From the NCBI GenBank assembly GCA_027596075.1, contig JADGJC010000029.1:1-64000 (forward strand): a DNA stretch of 64,000 nucleotides, written 5' to 3'. The notes under the pieces are model-generated. The model ran no database searches and was not told the DNA's origin. It saw nothing but the letters and a program-made list of their open reading frames with translations. This document shows, piece after piece, positions 33,138 through 45,587 of the stretch. Source of the stretch: Rhizophlyctis rosea (lineage: Eukaryota; Chytridiomycota; Chytridiomycetes; Rhizophlyctidales; Rhizophlyctidaceae). The first letter of the stretch is position 1, and each line of letters starts with the position of its first letter. A program made the translations under genes and the position numbers.

Positions 33138-36100
33138 ATGGCGCAAAACGGTCCCTATGTGGTGGCCAATCTTCTGGAGAAGGTAAACAGAAATCAGCTG
33201 TTTATTTCCACAAAACCCCTGTTGTTAATTGCGCGATCCCGTTTTCCCAGATGACTTCTTCCGACGCGGACTTCCGTTACATGGCCGCCAATGACCTCAC
33301 CAACCTACTTCAAGGGGACAGCTCGCCGTTCGACGAGTCGAATGAGAAGAAGGTGGTGGCTGCCGTGCTGAAGTTGCTCCAGGATGTTAATGGAGAAGTT
33401 CAAAATCAGGCGGTGAAGACGTAAGACATCTTTTTCGTTTTATGATACACCCGCATGACTGAGGAGTGCCTCGCTGACTTGCTGCATTAACCTTAATTCA
33501 CAGTATGGGGCCTCTTGTGAAGAAAGTGCGGGAGAAGAACCTCCAAGAAATTGTTGACCAGCTTTGCAAACTGCTGGTGGCTGACCAGGAGAGCTTGCGG
33601 GATATCGCCAGCATTGGGCTCAAGACTGTCATCAATGCGGTCCCGACCAACACGCCAACGTCTGCCACCATCGTGGTGAAGCTCATCCCTCATCTACTGG
33701 AACAACTCAAAGTCAGTCCTTTCGCCCATGCATTATTTGTCACAGACGTACTGACAGTATCCTAGAATGAGACCGGTCAACAAATTGACACCATCGATAT
33801 CCTCTCCGATGTCCTCAGTCGATTCGGTCATCAATTGGTGCCCGGGGAAGCATCCTCAGCTGGGCCTCAATTGCAAAAGCAGATTCAATCAGCTCTTTTC
33901 CCATTACTGAATCATCAAAGGTTCGCCATCCGCAAGAGGACAGCAGTGGCCATTGGAAACATGGTTCCGCACATTTCCGACGAGCTGTTTGGTCTTTTGA
34001 TGAAGCAGTTGCTCGATGAGTTGAATGCGAAGGAGAAAGCAAGGGATTATGACAGGCTCCGGACACACATCAACTGTGTAACAACCGTCAGGTACGCCGT
34101 GCTCATTGAACGACAACGTCTTGAATGCTCACACTTTTTAATAGTCGAATGAGCTCTCAGCGCTTTGGCCCCTATCTGGAACGATTCTTGCCTCTTGTCT
34201 CCAAATTCGCTACCTTTGAGGATGATGAACTGCGCGAATATTGCCTGAATGTATGTCCTAATGCGTTGAGATGTTGGCAATATGAATTTCACCATGAATC
34301 CATGGCTGATAGTGAGTTCATAGGCACTTGAGGCGTTCGTTGCCCGATGTCCGAAAGAAATTGGCCCACAAATCCGGGACACCATCACCTTGGCGCTTGA
34401 GTATGTGAAATATGATCCCAACTATGACGCCGGAGATGAGGATGAAGAGGAGGAAGGAATGGATGTGGACGAGGAGGAGGAGGAAGAGGAGGAGGAAGAG
34501 GAGTAAGTGACATTGGCACTACATTCTTTATCAACCGCACTCATCAACAATGTTTCGGCAGGGAGGATGATTACTCCGATGACGATGATGTTTCATGGAA
34601 AGTCCGCCGGGCGGCCTCCAAATTGCTGTCATCCATCATCTCCACTCGCTCGGACCTCTTGGTCGAACTTCTGAACGACGTGGCCCCCATCCTCGTTTCA
34701 AGATTCAAGGAACGGGAAGAGAGTGTACGGGTGGATGTCTTAAACACGTTCATCGTCCTCATCCAACAAACTGGCGCTGAGACAAGCGGTGGGCGATCGG
34801 CTTCCCGAGGTGACGCAGCGGAGCGGACTGCCAAGAGGAGGAAAAGGTCGAACGGGGTTGCGGCAATGGAAGGAGTCACAGGGTCAGTTTGCGAAGCACA
34901 ATTGATCACAATCGGAGGGCTAATGGTAATTGCAGACCGAGTGATCATCTCCGTCAACACGTTCCACGACTGAGCAAGATCCTCTCAAAAGAAATGGCTG
35001 GCAAATCTGTCCAAACACGTCAAACCGGATTCGCTCTCCTGAAGGAACTTGTCGTTGTCCTGGACGGAGGATTGGAGAACCATGTTGGCTTGTTCATGCC
35101 GGCCATCGAGTCTTCTCTGGCAGGTGCCAATGTTGGTCATCCAAGCAAGGCATCTACAAACTCCAACCTGAAGATCGAGCTCCTGGACTTCCTACGGGTT
35201 CTTCTCGTCACTCACAGACCGGAGGTTTTCCATCCATACCTGAAGCGGCTCGTCCCGCCTGTCGTCATTGCAGCGAATGACAAGTTCTACAAGATCACGG
35301 CGGAGGCGCTTTCGGTCCTTGCCGAACTTGTCAAGGTCATTCGACCCTTCCAAACAGACAGCGAAACTGGTCAACAAGCTGTCACACCACTCGCATCTCA
35401 AGAGTTCTTGACATACATTGAGCAAATCTACTCTGTCATCGTGCAACGTTTGAGTACCACAGATGCTGATCTGGAAGTCAAAGAAAGGGCGATCGTTGTT
35501 TTGGGAACACTGTTGTCCCAGACAGGAGACCTACTTCCGCAGGATCAAGTGACGGGCGCCGTACTGCCAACGCTCATCGACCGTCTGCGGAACGAGCTTA
35601 CTCGCCTGACAACCGTCCGCGTCATCAAAGAAGTCGCAGAGTCGCCCCTCGCCACCTCTTCGACGGCTGTGAACATCGTCCCCGTACTCCCGCAAATCGT
35701 AAACGAATTGGCATCTTACCTCCGAAAATCCCAACGACAACTCCGCTTGGCTTCCTTGCAAGCATTGGAGTCGATCCTGAAGCGGTTCGGTCCTCAATTA
35801 CCTCCTACCCTATACCCCACCGTGCTGGCAGAAGTCAAACCTCTCCTTACGGATGCCGATTTGCATGTTCTCCCGCTCGCGATGAACGTTGTTGCGGCCA
35901 CTGTGCACCAAGGTCAAAGTGCGGCAAACGTGCTTGGGGTTGTGCGCGAGGAGATTTTGCCGCAGATCATTCTGCTCATCGAAAACACGCCGCATTTGGT
36001 GGGAACGGGTGCCGGAGCCGAATCTCTGCAGCAGGTGTGGAGGTGCTTGGTGAGAACTGGGGACAAACAGTTCTATGAGCTGGCGAAGGAGGGTTTGATC

Positions 36101-37834
36101 GGTCTTGTCAATCCGTCGAAGAACATTTCATCGAAACAAGTGAGTTGGCAAATAGACGTTGGTTTTTTAAGCCTTTTCTGATGATCCCGTTCGTCTTCGC
36201 AGACTTACTCCGTGATTGCGCAATCCATTGCTGTGCTCTCGTTGGAAGCTGGTGCGGCTGCTGACACTGTTGTTGACGACTTTGTCAACCGCGCCCAAGC
36301 CAAGGATACATACTTGTACATGAAGTATACAGCTTTGCTGACGGTTGGAGAAATTGGACGCAAGATGTAAGTGTTTCCCGGATGATTGCAATAGTACGGA
36401 CCAGGGACTGACGATCCACCCAGCGACCTCTCCAACAAGCACCCTGCATTGCAGGAGAACCTTGTGAAGAACTTCGAATCGTCCAGTGAAGAGATCAAGC
36501 AAGCCTCCGCATTCGCCCTCGGAAATGTCGCCGTCGGCAACCTCCAGAAGTACCTCGACGGAGTGCTCAATGTTGTCGGCCAGAAAGGCAAATCCCGTTA
36601 CTTGGCCCTCGTATCGTTGCGGGAGATCATCACGCGAGTATCTGGCCCCGACGCCTCGCCAGAGGCCGCCGCCGTCCTGGAAGCGAACGCCGAACGGGTG
36701 TGGAACCTCTTGTTCACCAATACGCAAGAGACACAGGAAGAAGCGACCAGGAACGTCATTGCCGAATGTCTGGGCAAGATGAGTTTGTTGGCGCCGAGCA
36801 AGTTCCTGCCTGAGCTCCGGAAGCAGCTTTCGGAGAAGAGCCCGGCCATCCGTTCAACTGTTGTTGCCGGCATCCGGTACACGTTTACGGAGCACGCCGA
36901 CGGTGGTGACTACGATGCGTTGTTGGCGCCTGTCGTCATTGATTTCTTGCGGTTGGTCAAGGATGAGGACTTGGTGAGTTGCATATTGTAGTGCTGGGGA
37001 CGGACCTAGATCATTCATGTCTGACTTCCATTTCCAGAATGTCCGTCGCGTTTCTCTCGCAACGCTCAACTCTGCAGCCCACAACAAGCCGTACCTCATC
37101 CGTGATTCGTTGGATGAGCTGCTACCGCTTTTGTATGAGGAGACCAATGTCAGGGTAAGGATCGGCACAATTCTAATAAGTTGACCTTCCGCAAGCATGT
37201 TTTTAATGCTTTGAAATGCTTAACAGAAAGAACTCATCAAAACGGTCGAAATGGGTCCATTCAAGCATCAGGTTGATGAGGGACTTGAGGCGAGAAAGGT
37301 GAGATTATTCACCACTTTCAAGCTTGTGTTCTTGTTTATTTGACTAAAGCATTTTCTCAGTCTGCATTCGAATGCATGGCAACTCTACTGGAGACATGCC
37401 TCTCCCGCCTGGACGTCTCCAGCTTCCTCAATCGGGTCATTGTCGGCCTCGACGACCCCTCCCTGGACATCAAAACCCTCAACCACCTCATGCTCCAACG
37501 CCTCGCCCAACTCAACCCGTCGGCCGCGGCCCAAAAGCTGGACGAAGCCGTCGACGGTCTCCGCGGTGCCTTGCTCACAAAGTCGAAGCAAAACGCCGTC
37601 AAGCAGGAGATTGAGAAGAACGCGGAGTTGGTGCGCAGTGCGGCGCGGACGGTTGCGGCGTTGGCGAAGATCAGCGAGGCGGGTGTCAGTCCGAAGTTTG
37701 AGGATTTCTTGAGGGAGGTTAGGGGGCCGACTAGTCCGGTGTTGGAGGTTATGACGGAGGTGTCGAAGGAGGTGGATGCTGTGGGTACGGTGGGGCTTTC
37801 GAGTGCTGGGGTTGTTGCGATGGATTTGTCTTGA
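33138..37834 (+). CDS. CAND1: CAND1/TIP120, cullin exchange factor
   Basis: HEAT-repeat protein that wraps un-neddylated cullin-RBX1 and swaps substrate receptors of SCF-type ligases. Thirteen exons in phase: 33138-33182, 33251-33420, 33504-33711, 33766-34091, 34145-34250, 34324-34502, 34562-34882, 34936-36139, 36203-36366, 36424-36973, 37038-37154, 37227-37298, 37361-37834; about 1311 aa (human CAND1 is 1230). Family wording: [114 protein letters not shown] [30 protein letters not shown] and [16 protein letters not shown]. An acidic run (about 25 Glu/Asp) spans the exon 6-7 junction, where the family also has an acidic loop; here it is long. Start context CGCCATGG fits. Cytoplasmic/nuclear housekeeping gene. 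Confidence 0.95.
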
Positions 37835-39110
37835 GGGGAGTTTGGGGATACCCGCTTATCGGGGTTTGCTGTAGCTTTGTGTTCTTGCATAGGTTAGTGT
37901 AGGATGTATTTTGCTAGATTGCAGGTTGTAGATATTGTTTGGAGGTAGCAGTTTCGTGTTGCATTTGTAGGTTGCAAAATTATAGCAGCGTTTTCATGAT
38001 TGGGGAGCCGTCTTGAATTTTGTGTGGTCATGTGCTGAACACCATTGCAACTTTTGTGGAATGTGTGTATGAGGTTGTTCCATTTTGCTAAAGTACCGTT
38101 ATTGAGTTGGACCGAGCGAACACCATTGTTTGTCACTTGCTGAGGTGCAGTCCACCACCACTGTGTGTAATTGCGACTCTGATTCAGGTGGGCATTCGAC
38201 CTACAGTCTGAGGAAGTGCGATGGGCGCCCAAGATGACCGGTTTCAGTATTGACAACATGTATAAACAAACCCTGCCAAAAAACGCGACTTCCTAGGTAT
38301 ATGGAAAAGAGCGCAATACATTGATTGCTCAATGCCCGGGGTTTCCGGCGCTCATTCTCCTCCCACATGCACAAGCATCGCAACATCCAGTGTTCAAGTT
38401 TCCAACGGTGAACGAGCTTGTAGAAAATAGTCTGTGTGCTTATTTACTCAATACTTCTGGTAAGGGTCGGCGCACTACACACTCGTCCATACAAAAGAAC
38501 TCATGTAGGTAGTAAAAGCATTTTGAGATGCTCGACGCGAGGAGGCGATTTCTTCGAGGACTGCCTTTCTCTTCCGCCTCCTTGAATGAGACAAGGACCC
38601 TGATCCCGTCGGGAGTCCGGACCAGCACCTGCGCCCACAATGCCAAGAAGTTCATCAAATATGACGGAACTCACCAATGTTTCAACGTGGCAGTTCTTCA
38701 TTGGGCTTTGTTTGAGTTTTGAAAAGTGTTATTAGCCGGATGGGTCTTGTGGGAAAATGACGTAGCACCACCACCCAGCCACACCTGGCCCGGCTGCGGA
38801 TTCGGTTGTTTATTACGCGTCAACGCGTCACCACGTCACCTGCCTCCCATCCGAAACACAATTTGCCGGTACCAACATGAAGAAACTGACTGAGATTGCC
38901 TAACGGGCTAGTGGGCTGTGGTGCAAATCCCAGCCCCCAACAGCCTTCCCTGACGTAGGGCCGCAACCCACTCATCTGGAAAAACAATATAAAACCCAGA
39001 TCCCTTCTCTCGCCATTTTCACATCAGATCACGACAACACAACACAACAACAACAAACCAAAATACTCTCAAACTCTCTCTGTACCACCAACAAAATCAA
39101 CAAAATCAAA
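37835..39110. promoter_or_regulatory. CAND1 3' end and promoter of the CsbD/Hmp1-like gene
   Basis: 1.3 kb without a convincing coding frame. The last 360 bases look like a strong promoter: CRE-like TGACG/CGTCA half-sites at 38758, 38818, 38826, 38834 and 38951, a TATA box TATAAAA at 38988-38994, and a CA-rich 5' leader (ACACAACACAACAACAACAAAC) before ATG 39111. Confidence 0.55.
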
Positions 39111-39575
39111 ATGACCGGCCCCAGCAAGACCAGCGGTACCTCCGACTCCATCATGGGCTCCATCAAGCAAAACGTCGGCTCCATGTTCGGCAATCACTCC
39201 CAACAAGCTGAGGGTGCTGCCCAGCGTGCTCACGGTGACACTGAGGTAAACATCTCCAGAAACATCTCCCTCTGCCTATTGTTGGTTCTTCGTCCCAAAT
39301 CACACCAACTAACCACCCCCCTTCTTCATCAACAGGTCCACGCCGCCAAGACCCAAGGCTACGCCGAGGGCTCCGCCGACTCCATGACCGGCTCCCTCAA
39401 GAAGAACGTCGGATCTCTTCTCGGTGACCAGCCCATGCGCGCTCGCGGTATGTGCTGCATAACTACTTTCATTCCACTCCAATTGCAAGTTTACTCATCA
39501 ATCATCATTTTCTTTCCAATAGGTGCTGCTACCGAATCCAAGGGTGACGCCAAGAAGGCCGCCAACAACTACTAG
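39111..39575 (+). CDS. CsbD-like/Hmp1-type stress protein
   Basis: Three exons, 39111-39245, 39336-39447 and 39523-39575, in phase; 99 aa. Two copies of one motif: DSIMGSIKQNVGSMFGNHSQ and DSMTGSLKKNVGSLLGDQPM, each followed by an Ala/Gly-rich charged stretch (QAEGAAQRAHGDTE, ARGAATESKGDAKKAANN). This is the layout of fungal proteins annotated as mismatched-base-pair and cruciform-DNA recognition protein (Hmp1) in the CsbD-like family, small hydrophilic stress-induced proteins. The DNA-binding claim comes from that family and is not visible here. A clear TATA box and CA-rich leader suggest high or inducible expression. All three exons are typical fungal size, and the repeat boundaries fall at the first intron. 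Confidence 0.8.
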   Translation: MTGPSKTSGTSDSIMGSIKQNVGSMFGNHSQQAEGAAQRAHGDTEVNISRNISLCLLLVLRPKSHQLTTPLLHQQVHAAKTQGYAEGSADSMTGSLKKNVGSLLGDQPMRARGMCCITTFIPLQLQVYSSIIIFFPIGAATESKGDAKKAANNY

Positions 39576-39854
39576 ATGCAGTCTCTCAGCGACTGATCAT
39601 CGGGTAGTGATACCGTGTATATAAATCGCTAGTGTGATATTGTCAATATACCAAAGCATTGTTTTCTGATTGTTAATATTCTGGTCACATGTGATGTCCG
39701 ATATGATGCTCACTCAATAAAACTCAATAAACGTGTTTCATCAATATGGCTGCCCACTACTAGCACGCAAATTAGGAGCAGCGCAAAAAGATGGAAGATG
39801 TACGCACTGCGGCGATAGCTATCAATACTCGAGCGACAGGGATGTAAATATACA

Positions 39855-40351
39855 GGTATAGGTGGTACATGCCAATACACATGCAATGTCATGAGGAAGG
39901 AGGAAGGGACACTCATTTGCGGGAAATGTGGGTGCGTACTTGTTCAGGTAGGCACAACGACCACCCGCTGACGGGCCTGATTCCAACCCGTTCTTGTCTT
40001 GTGTGGACCTGGAAAAGGTGGGGGGGGAAGCATGATACGTTTTGGATGCCGTATGTGGGGAACTCGGTGCAGATTTATTTGACGATTGATTCGTGGTGGG
40101 GTCATTCTGTTGGTGATTATGCTGGTCAGATGTGGTGAGTTGGATCGTTTTTTCTCGACTGGATTTGTCCTTTTTTGGCCCCGCGTCCCTTACAATCAAA
40201 CAAATCAACCAGGCAACAATGGAACGGTAAACAATACACATGCCGGAGAGATAACGGCGACGAAATCACATCCTGGGGCATTTTTGATGCCCTCAGTGAT
40301 GATGAAAGCTACTACGTCTGTAACAAAGTTTACTATTGCATGCCGTCGTGA
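39855..40351 (+). CDS. Possible small Cys-rich protein, 5' end unresolved
   Basis: Not in any family I know. The last exon (40213-40351) reads QQWNGKQYTCRRDNGDEITS, then an aromatic stretch ending CNKVYYCMPS and a stop. The GTGAGT...CCAG intron 40135-40212 joins it in phase to an exon reading HDTFWMPYVGNSVQIYLTID and WWGHSVGDYAGQMW. Further 5', either that frame simply continues back to about 39869, or an intron 39948-40030 links it to a Cys-rich segment GTCQYTCNVM...LICGKCGCVLVQ. The coding look (aromatic, Cys-paired, clean splice signals) is good for the 3' half; start codon, signal peptide and the exact first intron are not settled. A secreted small protein is a guess. Confidence 0.38.
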
Positions 40352-41240
40352 TTTTGTATATAGAACACTACATGTATACCCATCTAAATAGACATGGGCC
40401 TCCGCTCAAATTAATGCTCATTACCCGCTTATCAACAAAATGTCGGAAGCTCGAGTGTAAGCCGATTGGAATGTGACCCAACATCAACCCTCCCCGACAC
40501 ACATCAGTAATGTTTTCCTTGTGGCATTTGTCCGTGAACTGCAAGCTCCAAGTCACATCAAGAAAATCGACAACACGAAGAACTTCCAGGTTTGCAAGCG
40601 TCAACATCAAAAGGAATTATCGGATACTCTAGCTGGTTGTCATCCCTTTTTTGCAGTTCCAACATTCCGGTACACGTATGCACATCCTCAAAACCTCCGA
40701 CCATTCGTCACCCAAAAAACGCCAAAAAAGACGTTTTCAAGAAAACAGCACCCTGCATGCGAGCTCCCAAATTTCTCCGAAAACCCTCACCTTCACCCTC
40801 CCTTGGCAAACCTTATGTCGAATCAGAATTAAGTATTCTACTTCTCAACGCCACACAGATAAGCCAAGATTCAGGGTCCTTTCACACTCAAGCTCAACCA
40901 CCTCAACTGCCCATTCCTATCTTTTACACCAGCGCCTATTTGAAGGCGTAACTACTTTGAATGTCAAATTCGGCTGCAATAGGCGCTAGCTTGAAAGCTT
41001 GAACTTCAACTGCGCAATCCATTTGAAATTTCAGAGGAAGAAAATAACCAAAATCTCAAAAGGCTCAACAGGCGCTGTTTTTGCCCTGCTGGTGGTCTTT
41101 TGGAGTTGCCAACTCATTGATCTTGTCCGCCCTGTCAGTTAGATGCGTCCATAATGATGTAAACATGTCAAAGTTATCAATCTGCCAGTGTCAGGATCGC
41201 ACGGTCAAAATTGTCAAAATCAGTTTCGGTCATCACTTGA
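40352..41240. other. Intergenic stretch before tRNA-Gln
   Basis: About 890 bases, A/C-rich on the plus strand. Three overlapping frames between 40473 and 40989 are open but show no domain and no codon preference for one frame. No gene supported. Confidence 0.4.
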
Positions 41241-41313
41241 GGTTGCATAGTGTAGCGGTTTAGCACCCCAGACTTTGAATCTGGTAACCCGAGTTCGAAT
41301 CTCGGTGCGACCT
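41241..41313 (+). tRNA. tRNA-Gln (anticodon TTG)
   Basis: A full cloverleaf can be drawn by eye. Acceptor stem GGTTGCA/TGCGACC (one G-U pair). D arm with A box TAGTGTAGCGGTTTAGCAC. Anticodon arm CCAGA-CTTTGAA-TCTGG with anticodon TTG, reading CAA (Gln). Variable loop TAACC. T arm CGAG-TTCGAAT-CTCG with B box. Discriminator T, then a TTTT Pol III terminator. No intron. Confidence 0.95.
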
Positions 41314-41875
41314 TTTGGCAAGAACGGCATCGAATCAACTTTTGTTTGGTGTAAGCCTCCTGGTTGCCTTCTTTTTGCTGGGCAAAAGCTGTTGTTTCAT
41401 CAGTGATGCCTACGTTGGCACAACTCATCGAACTTAGGGGTTGATGAGGTTCATTCCAACCCATAAGCTACCAACAGGAAACAAGCACCAATCGTAGAAG
41501 ATTACAATACTCTATATATTTGCAGCCCGTTTACCATGCATACCTTACATCTCTCTCCCCACCACCCTACATCATTAGGAGCCAAATCTACCTAAAGAAA
41601 GAGAAAGCACAAAGGTAGAAGACAGATTATCCTTCCTACCCTCCCACTAGATGACGACAGAAACATCCGTAAAACGCAACACAAAACACCCCTCCCTCAC
41701 AACCTATACGTATGAAATGCGATAACTACAAGAAAAAAAAAAGATCAAAAGCAATAACGAAAGACAAAAGCAGAAATACATCGAACAAGGAGCGACGGTG
41801 GCGGGGAGAGAAAGAAACGCGGGATTTGATGCTGAACGAAAAAGTGCGCTATGAAAGATGGTACAAGACTAGCGT
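41314..41875. other. Intergenic, tRNA to G-alpha 3' end
   Basis: About 560 bases that include the 3' UTR of the G-alpha gene (minus strand). Purine-rich AAAGAAAAG stretches lie near 41730-41830. Nothing else recognised. Confidence 0.4.
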
Positions 41876-43286
41876 CTACATCAACCCGCACTCCCTCAAG
41901 TTTGTCTGGATGATGATGTCGTTAACGGCCGCCATGACGAACTTGATCTGCGTCGTGTCGGTCGCGCACGTGAAGTGAGTGTAGATCTGCTTTTGGTCGG
42001 ATTGGTTGAGGATGACGAAGCGGTTGAGGATGTATTCGCAGGCGGAGTCGTAGTCGCGGCCTGAGAGATTATCAAACGGAAATGTGGATGTGAGCACACG
42101 GATGGCAGCACGGATGGAAAAGAGGAGAGGTTGAGAAATGAACTGTGATAGGCAACATACCGATGTAGTCAGGGAAGTACTTCTGCATAGGCGACCGAGG
42201 AAGCTTCTCTTTGAACAGGTCGATTTTGTTGAGGAAGAGGATGATGGAGGTTTTGACGAACCAGCGGGAGTTGCAGATGGAGTCGAAAAGTGTCAAAGCT
42301 TCTTGCATACGGTTCTTCACATCAAATTCTCATCAGCTCCAACATTCCACCTTGAAACCATTACACAAACACCAAACACATACCACCGTCTCATCCTCCA
42401 CCAAAACCTGATCATATTCACTGATGGCCACCAAGAACACAATAGCCGTCACGTTTTCGAAACAGTGAATCCACTTCTTCCGCTCGGAACGTTGGCCTCC
42501 CACGTCAAACATGCGGTATGTAAGGTCTCCGATGTGGAACGATGTTTCTGTGATACCGGTTGTCTTTACACGGGATCGAAGGACGTCCTGGTCAGTGGGG
42601 AGGTAGTCGTGGGATGCGATGCGGTCGATGGAGTCGAAGTAGCTGTTGATCGAAAATTGAGCTCAACAAACATCGAATTTGTAAAGTCCCATAAACATGC
42701 AACACTCACTATCGTGCTGAGTCGTTCAACTGATATTCCCTACTTCTTGAGAAAGCCACCAACACATTCTCATCATGCCACAACGCCCGCACCGCATTTG
42801 CAACCTCCGGCGGGAAGATGTCCGCCTCAATCTGGTTAGGGAGGTCGAGGATAATGGCCCGATGCCGGTTGTTCTCCTGACGAGCCAAAGGAATGCCCAT
42901 GGTGGCCATGGCTTCCAAAATAACGCGCATTGATTGTACAGTGTTGGAGAAGATGATTTCCTTAAATGCTTCTCGCTCGTCGATGGAGTAGCCGTTGTCG
43001 TGGATGAGCTTCATTTGTTTCAGAATGGTGGATTTGCCGGATTCACCAGCACCTGGTGGAAGTAAACAAAGGTTAGTTTATTTACATTGGGCGGGACGCG
43101 TTACCACGAAATTGCGCAGCTGGTCCCGCTAGACCCTTCCACACCCCAAATTCCAACTATAAACTAACCAAGCAACAGCATCTTGACCTCATTCCGCATC
43201 ATCATCTTATCCCTCTTAATCGCCTGGTCGATTTCGTCATTGCGGCGCTTGGCCGCCCCATCTTCAGTGCTTGCACAGCAACCCAT
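41876..43286 (-). CDS. Heterotrimeric G-protein alpha subunit, Gi-like
   Basis: GTP-binding switch subunit coupled to seven-helix receptors. Exons, transcript order: 43169-43286, 42710-43052, 42384-42642, 42161-42314, 41876-42060; in phase, 352 aa, the standard length. The N-terminus MGCCAS carries Gly2 for myristoylation and Cys3/Cys4 for palmitoylation. G-box motifs: GAGESGKST (P-loop), switch I RVKTTGI with the conserved Arg, [13 protein letters not shown] (switch II), FLNKIDLF (NKxD) and TCATDT (G5). The C-terminus is ECGLM, with Cys at -4, the pertussis-toxin position of the Gi class. These features match fungal class I G-alpha (Gpa1/FadA-like), which governs mating, development or nutrient signalling. 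Which role it has here cannot be told. Confidence 0.96.
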
Positions 43287-44675
43287 TGTGATCGTTGAAA
43301 TGTACTATGTAAATGTGTATGTAGTTTAGGGACCTATTGCACACAAAATGGATGAAGCGGTCAATATTGCGATTCAGGAAGGGCGGATGCTCCAAACCCA
43401 AGAGACTGATTCATTGTTAAGAACAGGCATGCAGCTAATGATTTCTGCAGTGAAATTCCAATCGACGGTGCGTAAACAAGAAGAACCCCAAAGTACTCTT
43501 GAAAGTTGCTACCCGCAAATGACGAAGTACGGCAATTGTTTTCAACATCCGCCAATTTACTTTCCGCAAATTCGCTCCCACAATTAGGTTCCTCTCATGA
43601 ACTTTCGTATGCGTGTCCCGCCCAAGCACCCCGTCCTTGCACCAGCCTGCGACTTAACCAACTCACGTGTATGAGGGTTGACGTATGGTGTGTACCTGTA
43701 TAAACGAACAAACACGATTGACAATAGGCAGTGGAAGGATTGCAACTGTATGTCCTGCATTGATACTAGTGAGAAGCGGCTCCAGCTTGGAAACCGTGAA
43801 GCATGAGTTCAGTGATTTGAGACTGCCATACCTGTCGTAAACTGTCACTTGCGTGAAAGTGGCCTCGGTGTGTCGATGCTCCCAGACTATTGTGTACAGT
43901 GCCGGACTGGCAGCCCTGTTGGACGATGCTCTGCAATGGTCAATTGAGGTCGAGCAGCACAAGTTGGAGTGCGTCTTCCGTTGCGTCTTTAGAGACGGCT
44001 TTTCCACCACTGGACAGACATTCGACACACGCATTGTGCCCGCCGCCGCCCCGCTTGTTTGGCTCAAAGTGGGTAACACAACTCCTTCGTCTGGTAATAC
44101 AAGCAGGCTCAGAGTCGAACGCACGTGAGACACTTATCGACTGATAGCTTGTACTTGTACAACCATATCGATGGATCAAGAATGAACCGTACTGGCTCGT
44201 GGTCGGCCTCCGCTTGGCCAACATTGAACCGTAGTGGAAACTTTGAACCCTGTTACAGGAAGCCAACTTTCCACTTTCAAATACAAAACCCTCACTCCCA
44301 TCCAAGCATCCTGCACATGTCTGGCAGGTTGGTTCATTCCCTGCTATGCCATTTCGCGTAATAACGATCGCTAGGAGATAGGGACACAGTGCCACCATTG
44401 ACACCTGTCAATTTACAGGAAACAAAGCACATTCCATAATTCATATATCAGCCGCTGAGAAGCTCAACATTTTGATTGTCTGACATCAGGGTTCATCAAA
44501 AAAGTGCACAGGCAAGAATTGGAAGCTTTTGGTCGGCGGTTCAATTTGTGCATAAACAGGTTTGCCATCCCTCATATGGGTGGTACACACCGTCCATCTG
44601 ATCATATTGCTGATGACTTTCGTTCACCCGCATTCGAAATATGATTACGTAATAAGCTCCAGCGTGGCTTGACGC
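43287..44675. other. 1.4-kb intergenic region, G-alpha / COQ10
   Basis: Divergent promoters lie at either end. Frames at 43663-44133 (-), 43853-44128 (+) and 43940-44404 (-) overlap each other and have no recognisable domain. No gene supported. Confidence 0.4.
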
Positions 44676-45587
44676 ATGGCGTCACTCCAAACCCGCAGCA
44701 GTCTGCAGATCGATCCTCTTCCCCAGCTTTATTGCTCCAGCGCAGTGCCCTTCAACGACATGACTATAACAAGATCGTGCCATCTGGCACGGAAAGCTGC
44801 ACTCGCGAACCACACCACACTGAACCCCTTCATCCAACCACCACGTTCACTAATACCCCTTCGAACCTTCATCAACGTCCCAGACTTCCTTGCACCCGCC
44901 GCCTCCGCCATGCTCAAAAAAGAACACTCCGAAAGACGGGTTCTAAAGTATGCTGCAAATTGACCGTCTTAACAATTGCCTTTCCACAAAGCTGAGCACT
45001 CACGCGCTCCTCCCGAAGTTTCTCCCAGCAACAGCTATACGATCTCGTTGCAGACGTCGACAACTACCACCACTTTGTTCCGTGGTGCGTCCACTCGAAA
45101 GTCCTGACCACCTCCCCACTGCCGCCGACGTCACCGCAAAAAGGAAAGGTTATGAGTGCAGAATTGGCCGTGGGATTCAATAGCATTAATGAGAGATATA
45201 CGTCCGAAGTCACATGTTTCGAACCTAACCGCGTTCAGGTGATTTGCAGACAACAACTTCGGAAAAGATGACAGTCAATTTTGAAGTTCGATTCGATCTC
45301 ACAACACGCTATTACAGGCCATAGCATCAAACTCCTCCCTCTTTCGCACTCTAGTGAACACCTGGCAATTCCAACCCGTCTCCCCTCCCTCATCACCAAA
45401 GTCCAATCCCTCCAGCGCCCTCAGCTCAACAGCATCCCCAGAACGATGCATTCTAGATTTCCACATAGTCTTCGAGTTCCGCTCTCCCATATACGCACAT
45501 TTATCTACAATTTTCTTCAACGAAGTGAGCAAAGCGATGGTGACGGCTTTCGAGAAGCGCGCCGCGGAAGTATATGGGAAGCGATAG
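44676..45587 (+). CDS. COQ10: COQ10, coenzyme Q-binding START-like protein
   Basis: Mitochondrial inner-membrane lipid-binding chaperone needed for ubiquinone function and respiration. Exons 44676-44947, 45019-45238 and 45318-45587, in phase, 253 aa. The first ~70 residues are Arg/Ser-rich with few acids and look like a mitochondrial presequence. The START-like domain begins RRVLNFSQQQLYDLVADVDN, followed by HHFVPWCVHSKVL, MSAELAVGFNSINERYTSEV, FRTLVNTWQFQP, CILDFHIVFEFRSPIYAHLS and FFNEVSKAMVTAFEKRAAEV. This is the complete conserved core. A Ser/Pro-rich insertion (PVSPPSSPKSNPSSALSST) sits in the loop before the last two strands and is longer than in yeast. The exon 1-2 join was fixed by the conserved RVLN-S core. 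Confidence 0.92.
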
